64,000 nucleotides of DNA, taken from positions 2,711,874-2,775,873 of the forward strand of contig NW_015622546.1 in the NCBI RefSeq assembly GCF_000835495.1. The letters are read 5' to 3'. A model generated the notes under the pieces. The model saw only the letters and a program-made list of their open reading frames with translations. It searched no databases and was not told the DNA's origin. This document shows positions 11,075 to 22,157 of this stretch, in pieces (position 1 is the first letter of the stretch; each line of letters begins with the position of its first letter). Position numbers and translations under genes: made by a program. Source of the stretch: Cladophialophora immunda (taxonomy: Eukaryota; Ascomycota; Eurotiomycetes; Chaetothyriales; Herpotrichiellaceae).

Positions 11075-14000
11075 TCATACACCAGTCAAGTACTTGACCA
11101 GCTGCTCCCGCTCGCTCGTGGGCACAAGGCTCAACACTTCACGCACTCCCTTCAACCCACCTTCTTTGTTACCCATCAGCAGCTCTGCAACCCGCTTGCT
11201 GACCGCTTCAGTCTTGACGGCATCAATCTTAGCATAGACCTCTTTCCTGTGGCTCTCATACCACTCAGCCACCTTGCGGTCGTCCTTCTCGAACTCAGCA
11301 TCGAGCAGACCAGACCAGTTCTTCAAGGTGGCGAGGTTCAGCTCTCTTTGTGCCATACCGTTGGTGGTGGTGGTGGTGGTGGCGGTGGTGGTGACCGCGG
11401 TCGTGCCTGCAGCCAAGCTTGCGTTGAGCTTCTTAAGGAGGACCTCTTCAGACAATCTTCTTCGGAGACGCCAGTAGAAGAAGCGTCTGGCGTTCTTCCA
11501 CTCTAGAGGCATCCGGATTGTACCCTTGGCCTGCATACGACCAGCACGGTCGTGCAGATCGGCGAATTGAAGGGCGATCTGCAGGTAGATAGGCCCAAGG
11601 AGTTGCTCACGTTCGGTCATCTTGGCCTTGATGGCGTTGAGCTGTTCAGCACTCAAGTTTTTGGCGAGTGACTGAGCCTTAAGCCCGGCGTATGTAGGGT
11701 CCAAGCGGGCCATGGTCTCCAGCTGTCTTTCTTTTCGGTACTTAATACCGACAATACCCTCAGGCTCCAAGACACCACCACGAGACTCAATGTCGGCGTA
11801 CATCTCCATCTGTTCAGGGTTGATGGTAGGATCCACAACGACCTGTTAAAGATATTAGCATTCACAGACATAAATTGGGAATGGCTGGAAACTTACCCAT
11901 GAACCACCACGAAGCTCACCGAAAGGCGGAATGTAGACAAAGACTGGCTGCTCGTATTTGACGAGTGCATCGACAATGTACGAACCATATTTGAGCACCT
12001 CGTTGTACATGTCGCGCTGACCGCCGGAGAAACCACGCCAGTTGGCGAGGATCATGCAAGGGAGTTGCTCTCCGAAGTTGAAGTCTCTCAAGGCCTGTGC
12101 GGTCTTGAAGGCGGAGTTGGGGAACCACACACCACCGGCCTCTTGCACAATTTGCTCCATAGAGTCAGCATTGGCAGGGTCAGCAGGGGTGACGTTCTCG
12201 ACGGTGCGCGTCTCAACTGCGATAACACCCATGGGGATGCCACCAAGGCGAGCGCGACCAACGACCACAGTTCTGGCCCATCCACCAAGGGCTTCCTGGA
12301 AGGAATCCTTGTCAAAGAGACCAGACAGGAAACCTTCTTCATCGTCCTTGCCAGCAAGCAGGTTTCTCACATCGTAAGGTCCTCTTGGTGGATAGAAGGT
12401 GATGTCGCGATCCCAGGGGTCTGAAGGCGGGCTCACTGGGACCGGTTGACCCTTCTTGTCAGGGACAAAGGACAGCCATTCCACGATCTTTTCGACACCC
12501 TGGAAGTCGTCACTGGCAGTCATGTGGGAGACACCGTTCTTGTACATGATTTGGGTGCCACCGAGCTGCAAGTTCGACGTGTAGACTTCCTTGCCCAGCA
12601 CTTTGTTCAAGGCAGGTGCACCAGTCAGAATAATCGGTTGACCTTCGATCTGGATAGCACGCTGTCCAAGACGGACAAGGTAAGCACCAATACCAACGGA
12701 TCGGCAAGTGACAAGAGTCAAGGTAAAGATATCCTCATAGGCCCTGGAGGTAGCGCCGGCGATGAGACCAGAGCCACGCAAGCATTCCACGCCCAGTCCG
12801 TCCTTGGCGCCAACAATGGTCGTGATCTTGTGTCGCTCCTCGCCGTCCTCGACAACCTTTTCGGTGATGATATCAGTCTTGCTCAGCAATTCTCTCTTCT
12901 CAGGAGTCAGATAGAGATACTTGAAGCCGGAGCTTGGGTTCGACTCGTCGTTCCATGCAACAGAGAAGTGAGGAATGAGTTCCTCGGCCATGCCAATGCG
13001 AGCACCAGAGTTGGCAGAAAGATAGATGCGAGGAATACCCAGTTTTCGAGCATACTCTGTGCATTTGTTGAAGAACCTGTCCTCAACAGGGCCGAAGGAG
13101 CCGATTTGGTAGGTGATATCGTTGGCAATGATGATGAATTTTCTGCCTCTTGGATATTCCGGAGTTTTGGCCGTCAAAATCCAGGCGACCATACCGCATG
13201 TGTTGGTACCCGGTTCACGGGACACCTCAGTGACATTGTCGCCATCGTCGAGGATCAGCTCGTTGTACTCAAGACACGTGCCCATCTCTGGTTTCGATTC
13301 AGCAAGCGGAGCATGCTTCGCCACCGCCTTATTCCAGCTGTTGTAGATGGCCTGTCTGAAGAGCTCGGGGAAATCGTATACATATTGAGTGCCCATGATG
13401 TGAGCCTTGTAACGTTTGGGCTGCAGCCACTCCTTGGTTGGGTAAGGAGTCGAGACAGGACGAAGATGCATTGACCCAATCTTGGTAGTGCCACCAATGC
13501 TCTCGAACACCCATTCGCCATTGCGCGCCTTCTTTTCGACGTATGTCTCGACTTTGACGACATATCCAGAGGTGTTGGTGATGATGACCCGCAGAGGATA
13601 TGGCAATCCACTATCGGGGTCAGTGCAAAGGATTCTGATCTCAGCACCAGTAACCCGGAGTCGGAGGAATCTGCGGGAGAAGCGCTCCAAGAAGCCGGCA
13701 ATTTGCTCCTCCACATCTCGGGGTTGCAAGTTGAATACGGGAGTGAAGTTGATGAAGATGTGGTTCAAATCAGAGTTGTTGTTGCCGATGATCTCGAGAG
13801 CGTCGCAGATGTCGTTGACCAGTCGATCAGTCTCCGAGATTAGGTACTCAGCAGTAGGAATCTCATCCTTCAAACGACCCGGTCGGACCACAGCACGAGT
13901 GAAGTAGCGCTTGTCAACAACCTTGTCCCTGTCGTCACCCTTGCCAATAGCCTCGTAAATATGGATATTTCTATTTTCTGTGAATACTGGCTTGATCTTG

Positions 14001-17000
14001 AACTTCGACAATCTTCCGAGTTCAAGCTGGAAGGCAAGAGCAGGTTCATTGTGACGAATGCTGACATCTTCGTCGTATGTAGGGCCACGGAAGGTGAAGT
14101 ACCCAGGATAGGTGCCTTCTTTATGGCCACAGATGAAGGTAAGACGACGGACCCTTCGGGCCAACAGTTCTGCTTTGTACTCGTCGATCAAGCTTTGCGC
14201 ACGATTTAGAATCTCCTCGTCACTCAGATTTTCGATGTCGCGAATGGCGATGTTGCAAACGTTTGTCAGCTCGTCTTCAATGCTCTCCGGTTTTTGTGGC
14301 CTTCTCTGGCTATCGAGCGTCGGCATCAGATGCTGTGTGGTGCTAGGACGCTTCTCTGGGCCTCCTTTAGGGAACGCCTCAAGGGCGCGAGCAAGACACT
14401 CATCAACTTCGTCGAGATAGTGGCAGGGAGCAATGACACCCTTACGGGAAGGCTCGTCATCTCCTTGAAGCTTGTTGAGGTATGACAAGTCGCTGACGGA
14501 TGTAATGCGCTTGAACTGGTTGCCGTTTTGTGAAGGAGTTGCCTGTCCAGATGGGTACGAAGATGCAAGCGGCAGCCCAAACTCTGATTGTCCCACTTTG
14601 CGAAGTACAAAGTCCCATGAGAGGAAGAATGGTGGCTCAACATCATTGTGATATTCAACTTCCTTGACAGTGTAGGCACGGTAGGCGCGTCGCACGTACA
14701 CTTCAAGGGCAGCAAGACCAACCCATGGGTCGTGATGAGCGAAGAAGAGGGGCAACACATCAAAGACAGTGTAGCGAGAGTCCACCACTTCTCTCAAAAC
14801 GTCAAGATCTGGCTCGCGATGCTCCCAGCCGGTCTCTCCGTACTTCGATTCAACCACGGAAGATTTGAGGATGTGCTCCATCTGAGATGCTCTCTCCTCA
14901 AGAGAAGGTAGGGCGCAGAGAATGAGCAGCTCACGAGCCTTGAGGGCAACCTTGGCTGTTGCCCGTGATTCGAGCTCAGTAAGTCGGCGCAAGGCTGGTC
15001 GGAAGTATTTGCCGACGTTGCCAACGTTCGGTTGGTTAGGTCTATACATATCCAAGATGGCGACGATCAAGTTGTTCTTGGCAGAAACACGGGTGTGGGA
15101 CAAGACAGTCCAAACTACCGAGAGGAGGTCATCTTTGTTCTGCTCCCGAAGCTTCAAGATCACGTCTTCATCCCGGGCGGTGCCAGAAGCGAAGAGTTTC
15201 TCAACTTGGTAGTACTGGTCGAGAAGTCCAATGAAGACGTTGTATTCGTGAGTCTTCAGACCATCAGAATATCTGGCGCAAACATCTTCAAGCGGCTGCA
15301 AAGTGGCGTGAAGCGCGGCTCCGTCGCTTGCGGACATATTTTCCTCAATGTAGCGGTTGATGGCCTTTTGAAGTTGCTTCGCTGGGAACTCGGCCTGGCG
15401 CGAATGTGCTCGCTCAACAAGTTGCTCAAGTTGAGCATCAAGCTTCTGCGGAGTTCTCGAGTGCAGGGCAGATGATCGAGCAGCCCATTCGCCATACGGC
15501 AACTCTGGGTCCCTCAGAACTTGCACCAACTCCTTGAGTGTGGAGGCCATGATGACCTGGTTGTCGAAACCCATGAGGATATTTTGGAGGACTCCATGGA
15601 GAAGGGCGAATCGTTGAGGAGGCTTATTTCCGACGACCTGAGGGGGTCCAAGGTTTGGCAATTGACCAGTGAATGTCTCCGCAGTCTTGACCCGGGAGGG
15701 ATCATCCAAAGCCAATATACCCAGGATATCACCACCTTCCAGAGTAGCACCTGGTTGCTTGATGAATTGCACAACACCGTCCTCCTGAGCAATCAGAGGC
15801 ATGTACATCTTCATGACTTCAACCTCTGCATATGCCTGGCCAGCCCTGACATGTGCACCATTTTCGACGGTGAATTTCACGAGCTTTCCGGGTGAAGGAG
15901 TTCGTAGCTGAGTGGGGTCGTTCTCTTGTTCCAGCAAGCAAGTCTTGCTGTCAACACTGAGACGAATGGCGGTAGGTTCTTCTTTCCAGTACAAACTGTG
16001 AGATCGACCGGCAACCAGCATGAGCAGGCCACCATCTGCAAGAGAGCGGATGCCAACAGAGCACTTTGACCCGTTGATGAAAACGTGATAGCTGTCGAGA
16101 CTGGATCTTGTGACAGTGAATTTGTAGCGATGGCCCTCGTAGATGAAATCAACGGGGAAGACCGTCTTGAGGACGTCTTTAGCGGGCACTTGACCCTTCT
16201 CGAGTCCCTTGCGATACTCAGAAATGCATGATTCGCTAGCAATGTGAGCTTTGGTCACGGCACCGGCAAGGACGGCCAGCATTTGATCAGGCCGCTCTGC
16301 TGTCAACTTGTTGGAGATGAGTTGGTCGAGCCATCCAGTGGTGATTGTGTTGTCCTCGAAAGCTGGAGTCTCCAGCAGCTTGATGAGGTATTCGATGGTA
16401 GTCCTGAAGTCTCCACGGATACTCAATTCCTTCAGAGCGACAACCATGTGCTTTCGAGAAGCAGATCGGTTCTCACCGTAGGCGAAGATATGACCAAATT
16501 GGCTGTCAGAGAAACTGTGAATGCTGGAGTTCGAGGAGACGGAGAAATAACCCCAGACATTTGAGCTCGAACGGAAGTTGAGGTCGTGCATCGTACCGCT
16601 CGAGGGTTTGAAACCCTCACCCGGATCTTCTGAGGTGATACGGCAGGCCGTGCAGTGACCCTTGGGACGAGGTCGTCGCTGGGTCTTCAAGCTGGCTTCG
16701 TTCTTGAAATGGAAATCAATTTCTGTTGCAGTGTGAGGGTCGACTCCGTACAACAAGCGAATGTCACGGATGCGATGAAGCGGGAGACCCATAGCAACCT
16801 GCAGCTGAGCAGCGGGCAAGTTGACACCGCTGACCATTTCAGTGGTGGGATGCTCGACTTGAAGACGGGGATTCAGTTCCAGGAAGTAGAATTTGTCGTC
16901 TGCGTGGGAATATAGGTATTCCACCGTACCGGCAGAGACGTAGCCGACCAACTCACCGAGACGGACGGCGGCGGCCTCCATATTACGGAAGGTGTCTTGA

Positions 17001-18147
17001 CTGGCTATTGTGACGGGAGCCTCTTCAATGATCTTCTGGTGTCGTCGCTGGACGGAGCAATCTCTGCCGAAGATTGAGATGTTGTTGCCATACTGGTCAG
17101 CCAGTAGCTGCACTTCCAAGTGTCGGGCGTTTCCTGCCAGCTTCATGATGAAGATAGGAGATCCGGGAATTTCATTTGCAGCGGCGTTGTAGAGCTCCAC
17201 GAAATGAGACTCGTCTTCGACTTTTCGGATACCTTTGCCACCACCACCTTCGGATGCTTTGACCATCACAGGGAAGCCAATTTTTCGTGCGGCCTCCAGA
17301 CCTTCTTCTGCAGAATTTACGCAGCCTTTCTCGTAGACATCGTCTTTCACGGTCACGATGCCGTCACTGTCGATTTCTACCTCGTCGACGCCCTCTCCTG
17401 ACCAGGGAATACAGGGCACTTTTGCGTGCTGTGCGACGATTGTGGAGGAGATTTTGTCACCCAGAGATCGCATTGCTGAACCCGGAGGACCAATAAACAC
17501 GATTTTCTTGGGCGAGGCCGCCAGAGATTCGGGCAATTTGGGGTTTTCTGAGGCGTGACCCCAGCCCGCCCAGACTGCGTGGACGTTCATCCGCTCGGCG
17601 ATATCGACAATCAGCTCGACGTTGGCGTAATTGTTGTTATTTGTGCCTCCGGGCACCTGTAGTCAAACGTGTCAGCGCTGCTCCTCTTTTTCTTGCTCCA
17701 TATCCCTCGTGTCTCACGTACCTCGACGTATCGATCGGCCATACGAATGTAGTCTGCGTTCGCCTGCAGATCTTCTGGCGTGGCCATCACAGTGAACTGG
17801 ATGGCCCGCTCGTCGCCGAACACCTCGTAGGCCCATTTCCGTACAGAGCGGATCTCTTTAACTGCTGCGATACCGTTGTTTGCAATGAGCACCTAAATTT
17901 CATTCATGTTAGCTTGCGGCTGCGCACGGACACACAAATGTCTCTCTTTTGGAATTCCACTTACTGAGGTAATGACGGTGTGACCGTCGTGCTCTTGAAC
18001 AAAGTCCTTGACCTTGCTTGGGGGAGCATTCCCCAGTCTGTTGCCTCCAATGAAGTGATCTGCCACATTGTGCTTTGCTTGCCACGAGCTGGGCGTGCCG
18101 TTGGCAAGGGGCTTGGTGCCATTGACACCGTTGACGGCGGGAGCCAT
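11075..18147 (-). CDS. ACC1: Acetyl-CoA carboxylase (multifunctional, cytosolic)
   Basis: The enzyme makes malonyl-CoA from acetyl-CoA, bicarbonate and ATP, the committed step of fatty-acid synthesis. Exons (minus) are 17965-18147, 17722-17892, 11897-17656 and 11075-11842; all three introns (72, 65 and 54 bp) are GT-AG and all junctions are phase 0, giving 2293 residues, the normal length. Domains in order are biotin carboxylase (ADHFIGGN start, [11 protein letters not shown], Gly-rich GGGGKG loop), the biotin carrier site EVMKM with the biotinylated Lys at about residue 734, the central ACC region, and the carboxyltransferase halves ending in the [14 protein letters not shown] block. The C-terminal part carries a Thr run coded by an ACC/GGT microsatellite. 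The start ATG at 18147 matches the short N-terminus of fungal Acc1. A TTG-started extension upstream is not supported. Confidence 0.96.
11355..11400 (-). repeat. Trinucleotide microsatellite inside ACC1
   Basis: A GGT/ACC run lies in the last ACC1 exon and codes for a stretch made almost only of Thr with some Ala. It lies in the carboxyltransferase tail, which is otherwise conserved. The flanking residues continue in frame, so the run is tolerated. Confidence 0.8.
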
Positions 18148-18167
18148 GATGGGTGCAGGAGAAAGAT

Positions 18168-18176
18168 CTATCTCAT
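18168..18176 (-). promoter_or_regulatory. Minimal upstream ORF before ACC1
   Basis: In the ACC1 leader the minus strand reads ATG AGA TAG, ending 20 bp before the ACC1 start codon. A two-codon upstream ORF this close to the start could lower or condition initiation at the main ATG. This holds only if transcription starts upstream of it, which the sequence does not show. Confidence 0.35.
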
Positions 18177-21100
18177 GCAATTGAGACAACACTTGCAAGA
18201 AGATTGATCACGGTCGAGAAAGGAGGCGAAAGAGGCGACCGTGGTAGGGCTCTGAGGGCCGAAAAAAGGAGACCGGGATTACGCCAATATTACCGATGTC
18301 CCAAAATGGAGTGCCCAAAGTCTATACTGCCGCAGGTGAGGGTAAGGAGTGAAAAGGTCGGGAGGTTTGAGAAGAGGTTGAGGAAAGCGTTGTCGGCGAA
18401 AGGAGGGAGGAGAGAAGAAATAGAAGTCAGCGATGGGGAGAAGAGGAGGGAAACTGTAGTGCAGTGTGTGGGAGAGACGACACGAAGGCGCAGGGTATAT
18501 TAGAGTAACGACGTTGATGAGATGTGTCCCTGACGCTGTTTTGGGCGTGTTGGATGTAGCGGCTTCTGCACAACGGGGTTTAGCTGGATCTCTAGGCGGG
18601 CCGCAGCCAAACAGCGACTTAAGCTCCTCTACCTGGAGGGACCCTATTTTGCTCCGGGCCATCAGTGTTGGGAGTCGAGCAGCCACCACAGATGAATCGC
18701 CGAGCAGGGCCAACCGGAAATCTCTGGGGGGTGATTGGGCGCAGGGGCAGCTTAGGCTCGCCACTACCGTCGATCTATTCGCTGAGGCGCCCCCGGCAGG
18801 GCTACCAGGCCTATTCGGCGGCCCACACCAGCTCTTCCCGCTTGATTGTCCCGCCAGTCAAACCCGAAACCCACTCCCCATCCCCATCCCCCCAAGTCCA
18901 ACAGAAATTTTTTCGGTGCTGGCGGTGCTGGGCCTCTGCGAGAAATCTGTCGACGCTCTTTGTTGAGCCCGGGCAAATGACGTCGGGACGTTGCCATCAG
19001 AACCCATGCCCCTTGCAAATACCCCGAGGTCACTCGCCGTAGTCCTAATGCATCGCGTGTCCCCAAAGATCCGTCCGGGCGGATGGAAACCCAAGGCCTA
19101 CAAGCATCCAACAAAAAATTCCCTGGTTGCCGTAGACCAGAAAGGGGGCACAACGAACATCATGGCCCAAGTAGTACGAGTAGTCGCACAGATGGATGGG
19201 TCTTGGTCGTATATCGTATCTAAATCTGTCTCTCCCGCAACAATAATTGAGTGATTTTGTGGCGACTATCGCGACGCTTGTGTATCTCTCTCTTATCATT
19301 TCTCAGCCTCAGCTGGAGCCCCAAGATGACTGAATAACCATGTAGCAAGACATCCAGGGGGAAGGCCTGATCCCGAGATCCAATGGTGTGTGTGCCGCAT
19401 CGAGGGCGGACTCCGCCCCAGTCAACCATACAATTTCGGAGTCCGTTTTTGGTGCATTCTTCGCCCATTCCACGAACCCACCGACGCCCGAAGCTCATTC
19501 GCCCTCGTCCTGTATATACTGCTCCTACTCCTTCCGTTTCTCTCGTGGCAGACACGCGGGTGTACGGGGGTCAGGCCAAGGGGGACAGTGTCCCGGTCGG
19601 AGAGCGAAGGGGACTGGGGAGGAGCAACATCGCCGAGAAAGGACCGCTTTGGCGTTGGCTCCAACACGTGGAGATGAGGTTCATGGCAACAAGGTTGCGA
19701 CACTCGTCGATCTGAGGGCTGCAAATTGGCCCCCGACAAAAGCATGCTGAATTATTGCATGGCGAAGGTGCGATGGTGCAGAAATCAGATTGGGATCTAA
19801 ATTTGGCGTTGGGCCCCCAGCAGAATTGCAGCACTTCCCCATCTGCGGTATCGCCTCGGATCCAGTCCGGCTAGCGCAAGATCAATCTGGCGTGCTGTGG
19901 AGTCGATCGAGCCAGAAATTTCGTCGAGAATCGTGGTTTCTATAGCCCATCGACATGCTGCTCGCGAAAAAGGGGCGACGATCTCTCCCTCACGATGGCT
20001 CTTGATACAGCCTCCTATCTTAGGGAGAAAAGGGTCGACGCAACTGTTGCCCTGGGCAGGTTCAGGGGGTCAACTCCAAAGAGAAGGAATACGAACTCCT
20101 GTTGATAGCCGACATGTACCCGAAATCGCAGGGGTGAGAAGGAGGGGAAGGGGGTAACTGAGGCATGCCGTTGTGAGACGACAAGTTTATTGACACTCGG
20201 GACATGACCGTCCATGAGTGAGATGATAGACTCTAACTTACCGCTGCATCGGACAGGAGTGTCTGGTACCAGGAGGTGATACAGAAAAAGAGCCGCAAAA
20301 CGCCACCAAAAAAAGGGGCGTTTCCGTAGGGACAGCCACAGCAACTGTCGAGGGCTTCATGCGAGGAGCTCAACCGTCGGATGCAGGCAAGCATCAAGAG
20401 AACCCGAAATCGGGGATTCATCTCAAAATCTCAAAATCTGGGGCGTTTGTGTATATCCGTCCTCTGAAACTCACGGTGTACATACAAGTACTTGTAGGTA
20501 AAGAGGGTGAAGGGATCTGGCATTGCAAACAAAAGCCTTATCACGTGTTCATGTCATGTGACCGATCCGAACCACCATCGCGAGGCTGAGTCGATTTCAG
20601 GGGCTCACTATCGGCGCAAATCCGAGACGAGCAGACTGAACAGAGACGAAGTCAGCACACATAACCAGCACCGAAGAGAAGTTGAAAGACTGAAGATCTT
20701 GCTCAGAATCAAGGCGATGCTCGGTTTTTCTGCATAGCGATCATAATCGATTATAACAAACAGATTCCACCCGCAATGAAAATGCCACCAAGAGCACAGC
20801 AACACTTCAGACTGTGCTGCGGGCATGCGGTGTAGCTCTCCCCGCCAGACTGCCTTTGTGCCCAACAACTCAACCATTCAGACTGCGCATGGAGTCTGAT
20901 TATATCCCATGAGTTGGCGTTCAACGAGGCATTACTGGGTGTGGTGGTGAACCAGAGACGTAGGAAGCAGATGTATGGGCCATCTGCAAGCCTCGGATAC
21001 AGGCCCTTCAAGATTGGTGAAACCTGAAACCATCTGCACAAGGGTCGAAATACTGCGCACCAGCTGTACCATACCAGTATGAGAGAAAAACGAACGTGTC

Positions 21101-21247
21101 GTAACAATTAGTGTACAGCGGTGCCAGTAGTGGATGAATCCAGCGCACCGAGCGATTCACAGCCATATAAGCGGAGGCCGAGTGCAACACATGGTTGCTC
21201 TGGACTGACTTGAGTAGAGAACCACATATCGATATGGCAATTATATT

Positions 21248-21665
21248 GTGGACGGAGAGCGAAGCCATTAACTTTTCCAGGGCGATGGGACCGGCGGACG
21301 GATACACGATATCAAGTGGCCAATAGCCCAGCGGACGAACAAACCAACTGGTCCACGATGATATGAGCGGGCGGCGACTCCTCACTCGTCTAGAGCGATG
21401 GCAGTAGAGGACGAATTCCTCATATCCGTCACTGATGGCGATGAGGAAAGAGGACGAATGCGATTCATCACAGGTCCGTCGCTCGCTGGCGGACGACCGT
21501 GTTAATACGTCCATACCCGATACACGAGGAGGACAAATTCACCACAGAAGTCCCCATGACGATGGGGCTGGAGGACGAAGGCAGTGTATCAGTCGGTGCG
21601 TTCCCTCGCTGGCGGACGAACGCGATAAGTCGTCCTGGGCGATGCCAGCGGAGGACGAATACAAC
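21248..21665. repeat. Decayed ~40-bp minisatellite
   Basis: The core GNGGACGAA recurs at about 21248, 21294, 21331, 21371, 21407, 21450, 21489, 21529, 21572, 21612 and 21651, a spacing of 36-46 bp. Six of the units are preceded by (G)CGAT and about six bases (for example 21395, 21438, 21560 and 21639). Units are strongly diverged. The period is not a multiple of three, which argues against a coding repeat. Confidence 0.7.
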
Positions 21666-22157
21666 AGATCGGTGGTCAAATGGTCAATAGTGCATGTGCA
21701 GAGCGGTCGTTCGTCTGCATGTAAAACAAGAACTCACCATGGCACCGAATGGCCCGTCAACGGCCGCTCTAAATATGCCAGCCCTTTTATAGCTGGAAGC
21801 AGCGCACGATCATGGCCGCAACGGCGTAGCGATGGCTGCACGAGACGATGGAACTGGACGCCGACACGACTCACAAGCTCACAGGAAATTGCGACTCACG
21901 ATGCACTCAGCGCACGAGAAACAGACGACAGACGCTTCTGGATATGGTTCAATCTTGCATTGTTCACTTTTCAACAAAACAAGAAAAAAAAAGAACTTGG
22001 ACACGTCGAGGCCCTTGCCTCCCTCCCTCCCTCCCCCCCTCCATCCATGCCGCCTTCCTTGTCGCCGTCCCTTCCTCCTCCCTTCCCCTTCCTCCCGCTT
22101 TCCAGCCACCAGCACCCAGAACCCGCACAAGCCCCCCACCCCCGCCCGTTCCACCGC

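Larger units (their letters stand above)
18148..22157. other. 4-kb gene-free stretch between ACC1 and DNMT5
   Basis: The first 300 bp are a CT-rich (on the minus strand) leader/promoter of ACC1, including a minimal upstream ORF. After that, open frames on both strands overlap one another and have no recognisable domains. The right end has a diverged 40-bp minisatellite (21,248-21,665) and a CCT-rich tract (about 22,017-22,110) just past the DNMT5 stop. No tRNA-like B box was found on either strand. Confidence 0.45.

Noticed and set aside
18148..18198. N-terminal extension of ACC1 from an upstream TTG
   Set aside because: Fungal Acc1 proteins start close to the ADHFIGGN segment; the ATG at 18147 gives the expected N-terminus.
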